DNA of 64,000 nucleotides from Bullera alba (lineage: Eukaryota; Basidiomycota; Tremellomycetes; Tremellales; Bulleraceae), in the NCBI GenBank assembly GCA_001600095.1, contig BCIX01000006.1, positions 1,364,001 to 1,428,000 on the forward strand, given 5' to 3'. The notes under the pieces were generated by a model. That model was not told where the DNA came from and did not search any database. It saw nothing but the letters and a program-made list of their open reading frames with translations. How positions within the stretch are numbered: position 1 is the first letter of the stretch; every line of letters starts with the position of its first letter. This document shows, one piece after another, positions 10,701-21,325 of the stretch. The position numbers were made by a program, and so were the translations under genes.

Positions 10701-13700
10701 AGACAGTACTGACCAAGACGTAGCCGAAAAGGATCAAGTAGTCATAGAACCACCCGCAGAAGAGGCTGAGCGTGCCGTGCCCCAGCCTCAGGGTATGACG
10801 GGGGTTCAGCGTGAGTTCTCCGGAATATGATGATTGTCTGGACCCTGACCTCAACCAGTACGGGAACTGGACGATCTCGAGAGAGTTCGGGCGAGACAAC
10901 AGGAGTTAAATGACTCCGAATTAGTTGGTGACGAGCGCAAAGAGGTGGAGCCTGCCTCGCCACAACCCCAAGGGATGACTGGAGATCAGCGTGAGTGTCG
11001 CAGACAACCATTAGTCGTCGGTTACTGACAGCATCCAGTTCGAGAGCTCGATGACCTCGAGAGAGCTCAAGCGATGCAAGATGCCGAGTACGATCCAAGA
11101 CTCGTCGGCCTGGAACCCGGTGAATACACTCGATTCAAGCGCACCGGTAAAATCAAGCCAGATGGACCCGAGGAAACCGAATCGAGGACCGGGGCACCGA
11201 GTGGGCAGAGCTGTGAGTAAGATGCATGTTTGCTATCTTGAATACTGATGCTTTGATCTAGTACGCGAACAGGATGACGCGGAAAGGAATGCAGCCAGGA
11301 AAGCGGAACTCGAGAATCCTGAGCTGGTTGGCATGTCCAAAGAAGAGCATGAGGCCTTCTTATCCTCCGGCAAAGGTAAAGCCAAGGGCAAAAGCAGTTC
11401 AAGCAAAGCTGGTCAGGATCCACTTAACCTCAAGGTAGTAGAAGGCGACGCAGACGGTGACGCACGTGAGCCAATCGATGAGTTTCGAGCCCTTGCAAAC
11501 CTGGGCTGACAGTGATGTAGTCACCGAGGAAGATAACATGCAAAGAGTTTTAGCTCGACAAAATGAGCTCAACGATCCATCGCTTGTTGGCATGACGAAA
11601 GAGGAGCATGCGGAGTTCCTGAGGGCTCAGAAAGGGCAGAAGGGGCAATCAAAAGCCAAGTCGAGCAAATTTGGGGGAAACAACATCGATCTACGAGTCA
11701 CTCCTGAAACAGCCGACGGGGAAGCACGTGCGTCTTGAGGGCTCTTATGTGCTGGCCAGATACTGATCTTCCATCTACAGTCACCAACATGGACAACAAT
11801 GAGAGGGATGCAGCGAGAAAGGAGGAAGAGAAGCGTGCCTCATTGGTTGGCATGAGCCCTAACGAACATGCAGAATTCCTCAAGGCGAACAAGAATGCTG
11901 GAAAGAGCAAGAGCGGCAAGTCACGTCCTGACAACATCGAGCTTCAGGTTGTGCCAGATCCTGTGGATGGTCAAACGCGTGAGTGCTCGTCGTTAGTCCG
12001 GTGGCTTGGATTAGCACTGAAATATGGTCTCGGTAGTGCAGGAACTAGATAACGAACAGAAAACAGATGCTCGGAAGCGAGAGCTCGAGGACGCCTCCCT
12101 GGTGGGCATGTCTCCCAGAGAGCACGCTGCGTTCTTGGCCTCGGAGAGCGGCAAGGCAGGAAAGTCTGGCAAAGAGGGCAAGGTGAGCATGATGTCGAAG
12201 GCATTTGAAGAGAGTGGAAGAAGCTGATAATGAATTTGAAGAGTGGAAAGAACAAGACGTCGCTCGCCGATCTTGGTCTAGATGACAACGTGTATAACGT
12301 CCTTGTGGACCAGGCTGCAACAGAAGTATACAATGTCCAACTCGATGATATAGACACGGAGCCACAACCCGAGCTACGAAGAGCGGATGCAGAGAAGCCA
12401 TCTGTCAAAAGCAGGAAGGTCACCGCCGATCCAGATCCTGCTCAGGATAGCGAGAACGACACCGATGGTTTGGACTATGCCCAACAAGCTAAGAGCTCTC
12501 AGAGTGCATGGGAGGACGAAACTCCCGAGCCGAAGGCCAAGTCGGATTACCTGGACGCAGCTGGGAACTTGCAAGCGCAGTGGGCGGACGAGCAGGCGCA
12601 AGGGAAATCCAAGAAGACCGTTCAGGTCGATGACTCCGAGCCCGAGTCCGAGCCCACCCGGAAGCCACTTGACCAAGATACCGATGATGCGCGAACCCGC
12701 GATGAGGCGGATCTACCGGGGCAGACTGGTACTGCACAAAAGCCTCAGGGACAGGAAAAGGTGGCCGATCCGGCTCGTTGGAGTGGTGAGCATGGGTGTT
12801 GTCTCGAAATGGTAATGATACTGACGTTGCATTAGGCGATACCTTCACTAGTGAGACAGAGCAGAATGCCAACAGAGATCAACTTTCTGAGCCAGGTGTG
12901 TCATTCCAGGAGGCTATCTCCCTCGCCTCGCCACCTCATCAGCGTTCGCACGTACTGACGTAATGAAGTGGTAGATAACAGTAAAGAGACTGGGCCACGG
13001 GGTCGTAGACAGCCTCGCGAGGACACACTCGACGACGGAACAGACCTCAACAGTACCAGCGACAGAGCTCCCAGGGAGAAGTCTGGGAAGACACCTCCAT
13101 CACCGGATCTCGGTGACACTCCTCCACAACCCATGTTTGTCGCTCGACACGGAGAGCGAAAAAACGGCCAGAAAGTCGCTGGCGACAGCGATGAGGAGGA
13201 AGTTGTTGCTACACAGTCAGATTCCGACACGCTCAACGGAGACACCAAGTCCCCGGATCCTCTGACAGACGATGATCCAGCTAGCGTCAAGGCAAAGAAG
13301 AAAGCGGAAGCTAAGGAAAAGAAGAAGGAGGAGAAAAGGGCACGGAAGCGAGCCGAAAGAAAGGACACTGCTCAGGACAACACTGCGGATGACTCTGCCG
13401 CAACTGCCGATGCGAAGGCCTCCCAGGGTGATCCGGATCAGAAGGTTAGACCCACTGGTGGTGATGACCCGGTAGGGAAGAACAGCCGCAAAGACTCGCA
13501 ACGCGATCCCGACAACTCACAACGAGCCCCTACCAAGGGCAAAGTGAGAGAATCCGACCCGCCTGAATACTCATCGAGAACAGGCAGTGACGACGGAGCC
13601 GCCAAGAGAGAAGGATCCGGGAGGTCTGGTACATCCAGTCAGTCGGTCGGAGATGGGAGCCTAGGCTTTTGGCGGACATTGCGGCAGACTGGACGAGTGT

Positions 13701-14803
13701 TCTACCACGCACCGATATTCAGCATACTCGCACTTGGTTCGGTCATCTTGGCCGTCGAAGGATCAAGGCAAATTGGAGCCCTTACCATTATGGCGGCCAA
13801 CCCATCTATGGTAGCTGAACCCGTCGCCAAACGCGGTCTGGGCCCAGATGTCGAGGCTACCACCTCTGTGGCCAAGAACTTTCTCAAATCGACCTCAATG
13901 GATCCCGCTGGTCTAGTCTTCATCCTCGCCCTGTTCCAAGCTGTGTGTATACTCCTCATCGGACTGTTCATGAATGCCGCTATCTCCCGGAGCAAGAGAG
14001 GACCCGTCGACAACTCGGACGCATGGTGGAAGAACCCATTCAACACTACAGGTCGCGCCGTCGGTGTCCTATTCTCAACGATCGAGGTCCTGCTCATGGG
14101 TTCCAAAATGGCACATCCATGGTCAATCCTCAAACGAGCTGGTTGGCGAACATACCTACGGCTATCCCTCCTGTGTCTTCAATTTGTACTCACTATACTG
14201 CTCTTACGCCAGGTCATGTCGCTAGCTTTCATCGTTGCGACGGGCTCTAAGACCCCTTTTGAAGACACTCCCGATATCACCGCTACGCTGGATATCCTTC
14301 AATCTGCCGCCGAGTCGATCAGCCCCGGTACCGCCATGCTAGCTGTCACAGGTGTCTTGTCGGTGTCTATACTCAATATGGCCTGGGCATGGTTCGCTTT
14401 CTGGAACCCGAGGTCGTCTTCAACTCAGTCATCCACCGAGAGCAAGCCGCGAAGCCCAAAAACAATCCTAATCCTCCAGTTCTGTGCATCGCTCACTATC
14501 ACTGGACTGTTCTTGGGTCTCATGTTCTTCTTTGGCGATATCGTCAGGTACGCAAATTCGTCACAGCTCTCGAATCCTCAAGGGACCACCAACATTATCG
14601 GAGCATTCGCCGTCATGACAATCTTCATACCCGCCCTCGGATGGTGCGCATTGGTATACTGGGATACTGTCAGACTGGTGCTTTCGTCCCTTGGCTGTAT
14701 GTCCGCCAAACGGGAGATTGTGGATGAAGAGCGAGGAAGAGCTCTTCGGAGGAGTGATGACGAGGAGATCATCAAGACACGCAAGGCTCGAGGAGAATAC
14801 TAA
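7778..14803 (+). CDS. Giant membrane protein with duplicated repeat exons (about 2123 aa)
   Basis: Thirteen exons join in frame: 7778-8626, 8678-8812, 8864-10547, 10601-10810, 10859-10990, 11039-11212, 11262-11465, 11521-11727, 11781-11978, 12037-12182, 12242-12785, 12836-12895, 12975-14803. Residues 13-35 form a membrane segment, followed by a Lys/Glu-rich coil and a Gly/Asp-rich linker. Exon 3 carries degenerate VDPEP...KAKVKxKKKV units, then a Gln-rich stretch. Exons 5-10 each encode one copy of a roughly 45-69-residue repeat, with a core like ERxxARKxEL...LVGMSxxEHAxFL. Exon 13 ends in about seven hydrophobic helices (for example LVFILALFQAVCILLIGLFM) and a cytoplasm-like basic tail. Family unknown; a scaffold tethered to a membrane is an inference. 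Treating it as one gene rests on frame and phase agreement across all 12 introns. Confidence 0.72.
10859..12182 (+). repeat. Tandem exon-repeat array, six copies
   Basis: Six consecutive exons each encode one copy of a helical repeat beginning L(R/T/Q)E-x-D and containing ER/R-x-x-AR(K/Q)xEL, then LVGM(S/T)xxEHxxFL in the best four copies; the first two copies keep LVG but lose the EH core. Five of the six exons start and end in phase 1, the last ends in phase 0. Intervening introns are about 48-60 nt. Confidence 0.75.
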
Positions 14804-15158
14804 GGACCAAGTGTTCGTCAACAATATGGCCACGGGAGCCAAAGTGCCACGTTGGATGCTGGCTGTAAGGAGTGACAGAGTGGACTGAAGTGGGGATGTG
14901 ACACCACCCCGGTAGGAGGCGACTGAAAGGATCGACAAGGACTTTCCACGGGAAGAAAGGATCGGGATAGGGTTGGAGTGTATAAGACCAGGATGGACAG
15001 TTTGAGCGAGTCATGATGCGCATCGTCGCTTGCCATCAGCCAAGAGTATCCCTCGATCCAAGCATATCCGCAGCCGTTCGCCCGTTGAAACCTCTGAAGC
15101 GTGAGCAATAGACCAGAATAAAGCCAGTGGTATTGACACTGAGCTAATCGGTAGCAGA
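14804..15158. other. Intergenic with a possible 5' UTR intron
   Basis: About 355 bp. A GTGAGC at about 15102 and an acceptor just before the ATG at 15159 could be an intron in the 5' UTR of the next gene. Nothing else seen. Confidence 0.4.
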
Positions 15159-15344
15159 ATGTACATGTACAACCCGGTGTTTACAGCGGCTGGACCGTTG
15201 ATGTCGAGCTACCCGTTCTACAATGCTGGGCTGTATGGAGTCGGCGGAAGTTTCGGGAGATATGGGTTTGGTCCGAACTACGGCCTGGGGTGGGCGAACA
15301 GCTTTTACAACCCGTACAACTATATGAGCGGGACGTACTGGTGA
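15159..15344 (+). CDS. Small Tyr/Gly/Phe-rich protein (61 aa)
   Basis: Single exon from ATG 15159. The composition is strongly biased: Tyr, Gly, Phe, Asn and Pro make up most residues (MYMYNPVFTAAGPLMSSYPF at the start, ending YMSGTYW). Charged residues are almost absent. No signal peptide or membrane helix. Such aromatic/Gly-rich sequences are typical of disordered, phase-separating or structural proteins. The bias without any stop, and the acceptor-like site directly upstream, favour a real gene, but it is short. The next gene downstream also encodes an aromatic-rich protein. Confidence 0.5.
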   Translation: MYMYNPVFTAAGPLMSSYPFYNAGLYGVGGSFGRYGFGPNYGLGWANSFYNPYNYMSGTYW

Positions 15345-15676
15345 AGTGAGAGGCTGAAACTGCAGGTGGGGCTTGAGAGTGGTGCATGTATTAATGGCTC
15401 GTCTCCACGAATCCATGACAGCGGGCTTGTGGTCTACGCTCATCTTGCAAACGCAGAGGTCCAGTCGCCCAGATCCGTTTGAGCTGTACAGTGTAGGGTA
15501 GATCACCTGACTCCCGCCACAAGCGATCGGCATGCTACATTTTTTCGAGGAGTCAGCACTCAAAGGAGAGTCAGATGATGCTCGAATGATGGTCGAATAC
15601 TCGACACGGTATAGGGCGCAGTGGCGTAAGAGCGTCAGATGAAGTTCAGCTTATCCCTCCATCCCTCATAGATTAG
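15345..15676. other. Intergenic
   Basis: About 330 bp between two plus-strand genes encoding aromatic- or His-rich proteins. No features seen. Confidence 0.5.
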
Positions 15677-16378
15677 ATGAGGGTATTTGAGCAGCAGTAC
15701 GACACCAATGGCGCTTGTGTACCTGGAACAGGGGGAGAATATCGAACGGGAATAGTCAGCCACAGATCAGAATATGGTCACCACGGCGGACGATTCGATC
15801 ACCATCGACCCTACTTCGGCGGTCGACAGCGAGACTACGGATACCAGGTGGATCGCGATCACGACTATCTAGGCCGTGATCATCGCTATCACCACGATGT
15901 GATTCCCACCTATGCTCGTGAATACGACTCAGACGGTCGCAGAGTTGACCTATATGCCGGAGACCATCCGCATTACCAAGACGCCTTCGCTCACAATCGC
16001 TCGCCCTGCCTCAGTTACGACAGCAGACTGCAGCACGGAGGCTACTCACCTTACCACACGTATGGCCATCATCACATGCCTTATCACGAGGATCTACCCA
16101 GCTACCTCCCTTCTATGCGACCACACCCATTCCATCCGTCCCGCCCGTCCTTCAACATGCCAGCAATGCCTCTGCAGAACCTCGGTTACGGTCCACAGCC
16201 GCTCTTCGGGTGGGACAGCGTTGCCCCTCTTCAGCATACATACGGTCAGCCGAGTCACGTCAAGTATGCCAAGCAGGATTATAGACGGTTCTGCTATTCA
16301 GTAGGCAAGGCCGAGGTTCCGTATGCCTCGCTTCCAGGAGGACCACTGCAGGGATTTCCGACGCCAATGAGATTATGA
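15677..16378 (+). CDS. His/Tyr-rich disordered protein with a C-terminal DYRR-x-C motif
   Basis: Single exon, 233 aa, ATG at 15677. It is rich in His, Tyr, Arg, Asp and Pro (RFDHHRPYFGGRQRDYGYQ, HTYGHHHMPYHEDLP). Near the C-terminus, KYAKQDYRRFCYSVGKAEV matches the C-terminus of the His-rich protein at 23689-25401 (KYAHIQKPDYRRYCVQRGTA). This indicates a shared short terminal module: an aromatic/Lys residue, then DYRR, aromatic, Cys, a spacer, Gly, Ala and Val. His clusters could bind metal ions; that is inference. No signal peptide, membrane helix or enzymatic motif. Family not recognised. Confidence 0.65.
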   Translation: MRVFEQQYDTNGACVPGTGGEYRTGIVSHRSEYGHHGGRFDHHRPYFGGRQRDYGYQVDRDHDYLGRDHRYHHDVIPTYAREYDSDGRRVDLYAGDHPHYQDAFAHNRSPCLSYDSRLQHGGYSPYHTYGHHHMPYHEDLPSYLPSMRPHPFHPSRPSFNMPAMPLQNLGYGPQPLFGWDSVAPLQHTYGQPSHVKYAKQDYRRFCYSVGKAEVPYASLPGGPLQGFPTPMRL

Positions 16379-16988
16379 GTTCAATGCTGGTGTGAATCAG
16401 CGGCGAGCAATGCGGTGGACCGTTTAGAGGCTTGAACTTGAGATGTAGAGTATCATGCACGAGGAGTTGGCGAGTACAAGGAGAGAACACGGGGCCAATG
16501 ATAATCAAGAGCCAGCACTTGGCCAGTACCGAGCTTGTGGTATAGCTAGTACTGGTGCGGAGGTGCGGACGAGGACGAGCATCTATCAAACGCGGCTTCA
16601 TCTTATTTTCTCCTCCCCTTTATGCGATCGTTGATTCGTGATTCGTCCAGCTCCTCGCTGCTTCTAGCTTTTGTGAGTTGTTTGTGAGTTGTGCTCCTCC
16701 AGCTACCGTGGGCAGCTGCGGGTGTTGTGCAGAGCTGCAAGCAAGTACTCCGACGCCTTGGAACCCTCGCCAGATCTCATCGCCATGATGGCCGCCCTCG
16801 ACCAGATCTTATCGACCCAAAGTAGGCTGCCGATACGGGCTGCTCAACCTTTGTTGATGAATCCTTTCACCGTCTTACTCGTGCAGCTCGTACAGGATTG
16901 ACATGCGTCAACAGCATCATCTCCTCCATGAGACCGTGTAGCTCATTACAGTCATCCACTGGCCATGACTCGGAGAGTATAGCGTGAG
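16379..16988. other. Intergenic
   Basis: About 610 bp between plus-strand genes. A 70-codon frame at 16689-16901 has no support. No repeats or RNA genes seen. Confidence 0.5.
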
Positions 16989-18353
16989 ATGAGCGCTCAA
17001 ACCTTCGTCTTCATTGGCGCCAGCTCCCCTCTGTTCAACTACGCTCCCACCCGGAATGGCCCCATCGGCAGCTCGTGGAACCAGATCGACGGTGGGAGTC
17101 AGTGCGCCGGACCAGCCCCATTTGCCGTTCAGCTCGACAACCTATACTGTGAGCCAATTTGCGTAGGTTCGAGTCCGATCTGACCTCTCGTGCCGTAGAC
17201 TCCGAGGTCACGTACTTCTGGCAAGCGAACGGCAATTTCGCAGTATCAGTCGGACTGGATGGTGCGCTCCAAAGTGGATCAGCTACATCGGGGGGCGTAT
17301 CGCTATCTGCACAGCCTGGTCCCCATAACGCCAGACTGGAAGTCGGTTGCAAAGACTGCGGCAGCGTCGGCGAGACTTTCACCCTCCGTGGCGTCCGGTT
17401 GACTACTGATTTGTGAGTCAAGTCGCTGATTGTAGTTTGGAGCCAAAAGCTGACAGGCAAAATAGGATTGGAACTAATGCTACACTTGACGACTCATCCC
17501 CTTCAATCACTTATCAGGGGTTTACCTCGACTAATGCTGGTGCAAGCAACATCCCGGCTATCGCTAATGGCGTGTTCTTTCAGCAGACGGTCAGCTACAC
17601 GTCTACAAGTGGATCGACTTCATCTTTCAGCTTCGAAGGTAAGTTGGACTGCTTGGTTCCGACGGAGCTTGCCCCTGAGATCGACTGACCATCGAGTTGT
17701 AGGATCCGCACTATATGTCTTCGGTCCCACCGGTCCAGCATTTGGTTCATTTAGTGTCGAGATAGACGGCAACTCACTTGGCTCCTTCAACGCCAGTACC
17801 ACTCTGGACACATATGATAATCTCCTCTTCTTCGTATCCCGTCTCACCACAGCTACGTCGCATACCGCCAAGTTCACATGTCAGAATGAGGGTCTCATCT
17901 TTGCTTTGGATCGCTTTGTCGCTGTTCAGGGCGCCAACGGAGGCCTCAATACGGTGGTTGCGGGCTCCACTGTGACTACAATAAACGGCGTAACGACCAC
18001 TATTGGCGGCACAAATCCCACCGCCGTCTTCCCCATCCAAACACCCATCAACGAGGCTCCTGGTGGGCATAATGGATCGGCTGCAGCTGCTATCGGCGGA
18101 ACTTTGGGAACACTAGCTGCAGTGGTGAGTGATGCTCAGATAACCCAACTCTGACCACGGACCTGCTAACACGTCTTAGATACTGCTCTGGATATGGTGG
18201 AGATACAGAAGATACAGAAAAGCAGGCGGGGAAGGGGACTTCTTCGCGGGTTGCTGTGGTCCATGGGGTCGAGCTCGAGCGGCGGCCAAGGCAGAGGAGG
18301 CTAAATTCAAAATGTGGCCCATGCTGAGTTTCAAGCCGAAGTACGCCACATAA
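16989..18353 (+). CDS. Bitopic surface membrane protein with beta-sandwich ectodomains
   Basis: Exons 16989-17148, 17199-17412, 17466-17638, 17703-18124 and 18180-18353 give 380 aa. There is no cleavable signal at the start. The second half of the ectodomain begins TNATLDDSSPSITYQGF and contains SFSFEGSALYVFGPTGPAFG and SFSVEIDGNSLGSF, a pattern common in basidiomycete single-pass membrane proteins with paired jelly-roll-like domains. One TM helix follows (AAAAIGGTLGTLAAV-ILLWIWW) and then a basic Cys/Trp-containing tail. The intron before the last exon falls inside the TM helix in phase 0. A second family member lies at 46734-48463 on the other strand. Ligand and role unknown; carbohydrate or wall sensing is speculation. 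Confidence 0.75.
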
Positions 18354-18394
18354 CCTGGAACTCTTCTGATGCCATGCATGGGGATTACTAATGG

Positions 18395-18778
18395 CTACAT
18401 ACGGAGATGACCTAGTGGTGGGCCGTCCATGTTGTGAAGGAATGGTGGGCCGTTGGTTGGATCCCCCATCAACTCGGCAAACCACTTCAGCCACCGCAGA
18501 ACCGGCGGCAAGTCGTCATCAACCTCGTCTTGGGGAGTGTGGTTTGATGTACGGGCACGACGAGAGCCCCATTGTTCTGGATCTTGATTCGCTTGGTAGT
18601 CTCGCAGAGCCCGAGCAAGGTTGGTTGGATCTACAGTGAGTGTATCGATGGAGTAAGGCGGGGGCGGGGCATTCGCTGCTGTAGCTGGGACTTCGTGGAC
18701 GGGGGACTGGGTGGAGAGAGGAGAAAGCGGTAACTCGTTGTGATCAAATGGGGATGGGAGAAAGAAAGAGGCCGACAT
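18395..18778 (-). CDS. Small hypothetical protein (127 aa)
   Basis: Single exon from ATG 18778 (MSASFFLPSPFDHNELPLSP), ending 41 nt from the convergent gene's stop. The frame is open upstream, but the first ATG preceded by a CT-rich stretch is preferred. The N-terminal half is Pro/Ser/Ala-rich, with PPPPYS that could be a weak WW/PY-type motif. The C-terminal half holds a Trp-rich acidic helix (LPPVLRWLKWFAELMGDP). Not recognised. Confidence 0.5.
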   Translation of the reverse strand: MSASFFLPSPFDHNELPLSPLSTQSPVHEVPATAANAPPPPYSIDTLTVDPTNLARALRDYQANQDPEQWGSRRARTSNHTPQDEVDDDLPPVLRWLKWFAELMGDPTNGPPFLHNMDGPPLGHLRM

Positions 18779-19221
18779 GTTGAAAGTTGTGCGGTGAGAT
18801 GGTGGGGTGAGTAGGGGTTGGGTCACTGGAAGAGAATGGCTGCTAACTCTTCTGCGGTATAGTACTGTCGCGTGTAGCATCAAGCCCACGGCCTCACTGC
18901 ACATCCTTTCATCATCGATCTTTCGTCAAACGTCTCCTATCTCGGTCGTCAGAGATCTCAAACGCGACGTCATCACTTGTGACATGGAAGGCCCACGGAG
19001 AGGTCTTTGGCGACACCTCGGGGAAACTTCGTTGTCCGGAAAGAGGATGTTGGTCTCCTCAACCATCCCAGACTCTCAACCCCCAATTCGGTCCCTCTCC
19101 AGCTATCCCTGATCGCAATCTTCGCCATCTCCTGACCTCAGGACTGATTTGCCCGAATCGAGTCCAGACCAGTGTGGAACCAGCTTACATCATAAATTCT
19201 TCGGCGACTTTCCCCGCTATC
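18779..19221. other. Divergent intergenic region
   Basis: About 440 bp between the small minus-strand gene and the small plus-strand gene. No repeats or RNA genes seen. Confidence 0.4.
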
Positions 19222-19446
19222 ATGTCCATCTCCGAGAAATACGAGTACAACTCACTCGTCAAAATCCAACCCAGCGGTCAAGACGCCGCCCGTCACGGAA
19301 TCATCGGCCATTCACCCGGTCTCACCGTCGGAAACTTCGCCCGTGGTGCCATCAAGACGATCATGCAGTGGATCAGCCCTACATCGGTTCACGGGGTGAC
19401 ACACCACGTGCCGGGGAATCAGCCCCGTAGGCTTGACTTCGTGTGA
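19222..19446 (+). CDS. Small hypothetical protein (74 aa)
   Basis: Single exon from ATG 19222 (MSISEKYEYNSLVKIQPSGQ). The sequence is soluble and basic, with HSPGLTVGNFARGAIKTIMQ and a His-rich end (SVHGVTHHVPGNQ). The frame is open well upstream, but this ATG sits in a good start context (TATCATGTC). No known domain. Listed because the composition looks protein-like and the gap would otherwise be empty; it could be spurious. Confidence 0.4.
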   Translation: MSISEKYEYNSLVKIQPSGQDAARHGIIGHSPGLTVGNFARGAIKTIMQWISPTSVHGVTHHVPGNQPRRLDFV

Positions 19447-19782
19447 TGTGGACTCCACTCTTATCTACACTCAGACTCAGATACCTGTACTCACATACTA
19501 TACTCATTGTTCATCCTCATGCACATCTTGGCTGACTGTACAACGCCCAGCTATGAAGCACTACATCAAGGTGAAACGCTTATCAAAGTCCTTTGAGCCG
19601 TGACCTCCACTTATAACCTCACTCATGTGTGTATCAGCGATTACTACCTTTGTGACAGGGGATGTCAGTACATGGTGTATCAGGAGCTCGACAATCACTA
19701 TCACACACCCAGCTCGCAGGATCACAGCCTTGAGACAGGCTAACGTCACTCAGTGTCGATCCTCTATCATCACCGTGCAGGC
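19447..19782. other. Intergenic
   Basis: About 335 bp upstream of the type I membrane protein gene. Nothing distinctive seen. Confidence 0.4.
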
Positions 19783-21007
19783 ATGGTGAGCAGCACTCTA
19801 CTGGTGTTCCTGGTGGGCGTCGCTATCAGAGGGGTGGTCTCGCAGGACATCACCACTTCTCCCAATACCACCGAGACGACCTCGGCTACAACATCACCCA
19901 GTGGATCTGCCGTATCCGGTGAGAGCGCAGATGAGAAGTCCTGCTCGTACGATGGTTCCGTCACGTAAGTGCGATACCACCTCATCCCACCGATGATTTG
20001 CATTTATTCGGTCCCGAGCTGACATCTGGCTTAGCGATTATCTGAAGTGTCAGAAAGACAATGTCTCCTCCGGCACCCTCATTGCAGCAGGTATCGGGGT
20101 GACTGTGGGCGTACTCGCCATTGTCGGTATTGGAGTATGGATGTGTCAGCGGAAGAGAAGGACTGTACCCAAACCCACCACTTCGACAAAGACTCAACCT
20201 GCAAGGCGCACACGCAGCAAGCGGGATGAGGAAGAAGCCGCGGGTTACGATTCCGAGGATGAATACCTCTCCGACCCGATTCCCCCGGTTCCCAACAAGA
20301 GCAGTATGAATCGAGCCACCGACGCAGCGAGGGAGAAAGGCCAATTCGTCACTGCTTCTCATCGCGACGTGAGGGCCAGGGTGGACAGCGTCAGCGGTAG
20401 TGAGACCGAGGAGATTATGCGGAAACATGGCGGTCCACCACCTCCACATCCCGCTCATCAAATCAACCCCTCACTGCAACGTGGTGTTCCAGTACAACCC
20501 ACCGGTCAGCCAAGGCAAATTGACCCAAGGCCGGCGGTACAGCTACCCAGTCAACTTGTTGGTTCACCGGTAGACGCCGAATCAAACCCGAGAAATCTGT
20601 ACCCCTCAAACCCCTCGCCCACGCCACGACACATGAGACCCCAGCCACCGATGACAAGCCGACCCGCTTCGGCAATGCGACAGTCAGTCTATTCGAAGCG
20701 CCAATCAGTGGTGTCAGTGAGGAAATCTCCGCCTATCGGTAATACTGCGGTACCTCCCCTCCCGCCAATCCATGCTTTGAGGCAGGACTCGTCCCCTCCA
20801 GCAGGTCAAACTCGTCCTTTGCTGATACGAAAGTCCACCTTGCCCCAAGGAGCCAGTAGTCTGCCGTACAACTCACCGCCTACCGCAAAGCCGAGCGAAA
20901 TACGACCGATACCGAGCTATTTGGAGGCGACCAATGCTCCAACACCGCAGAGACGACCTTCAGAGGGACCAAAGAGAGGCAGCGAAGAGAGGGGCGGTAT
21001 GATCTGA
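19783..21007 (+). CDS. Type I membrane protein with a Ser/Thr stalk and Pro-rich cytoplasmic tail
   Basis: Exons 19783-19964 and 20035-21007, 384 aa. The ATG at 19783 opens a signal peptide (MVSSTLLVFLVGVAIRGVVS). A Thr/Ser-rich ectodomain of about 40 residues ends in a short Cys pair (CSYDGS...YLKC). The TM helix is GTLIAAGIGVTVGVLAIVGI, stopped by CQRKRR. The long cytoplasmic tail is disordered, with acidic (YDSEDEYLSDP), polyproline (PPPPHPAH) and Arg/Ser segments. The layout resembles small fungal wall-stress sensor-like or SKG6-type proteins, but no WSC or LysM domain is present. Role inferred only from topology. Confidence 0.7.
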
Positions 21008-21325
21008 TGGCGCCCTGGCTGACGTGTCTCTCATATAACCGAAGAACTATTGATCCATACATGTATCTGACTTATCACGGCAACATCCCGCACTGAGACT
21101 ATGTCTCTACTGACTCTGGTCCCAGGGTGACCGGTGCGATTTGACTCACGAGTGAAAGGATCAATGATCGGCAACGAAGATCATCATCCTCAATAAAGGA
21201 GGGCCATGTGCCATACCATCAGCTCGACAATTAGCTCGACAAAGCACTCTGCCTTAAGAGACATAGACTGTTCATTCTGAGTGTACACACCTGTGGTCAG
21301 CGCGCTTCCAATCGTGTCACCGAGT
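21008..21325. other. Intergenic
   Basis: About 320 bp between the membrane protein and the monooxygenase genes. No features seen. Confidence 0.4.

Noticed and set aside
11201..12835. Several small separate genes in place of one giant gene
   Set aside because: Every candidate small frame starts inside a consensus intron, and all exons join in phase with GT-AG introns to one uninterrupted frame.
17160..17185. GGTTCGAGTCC, resembling a tRNA T-loop
   Set aside because: No pairing T-stem or acceptor stem around it and it lies inside a spliced intron of the 16989-18353 gene.
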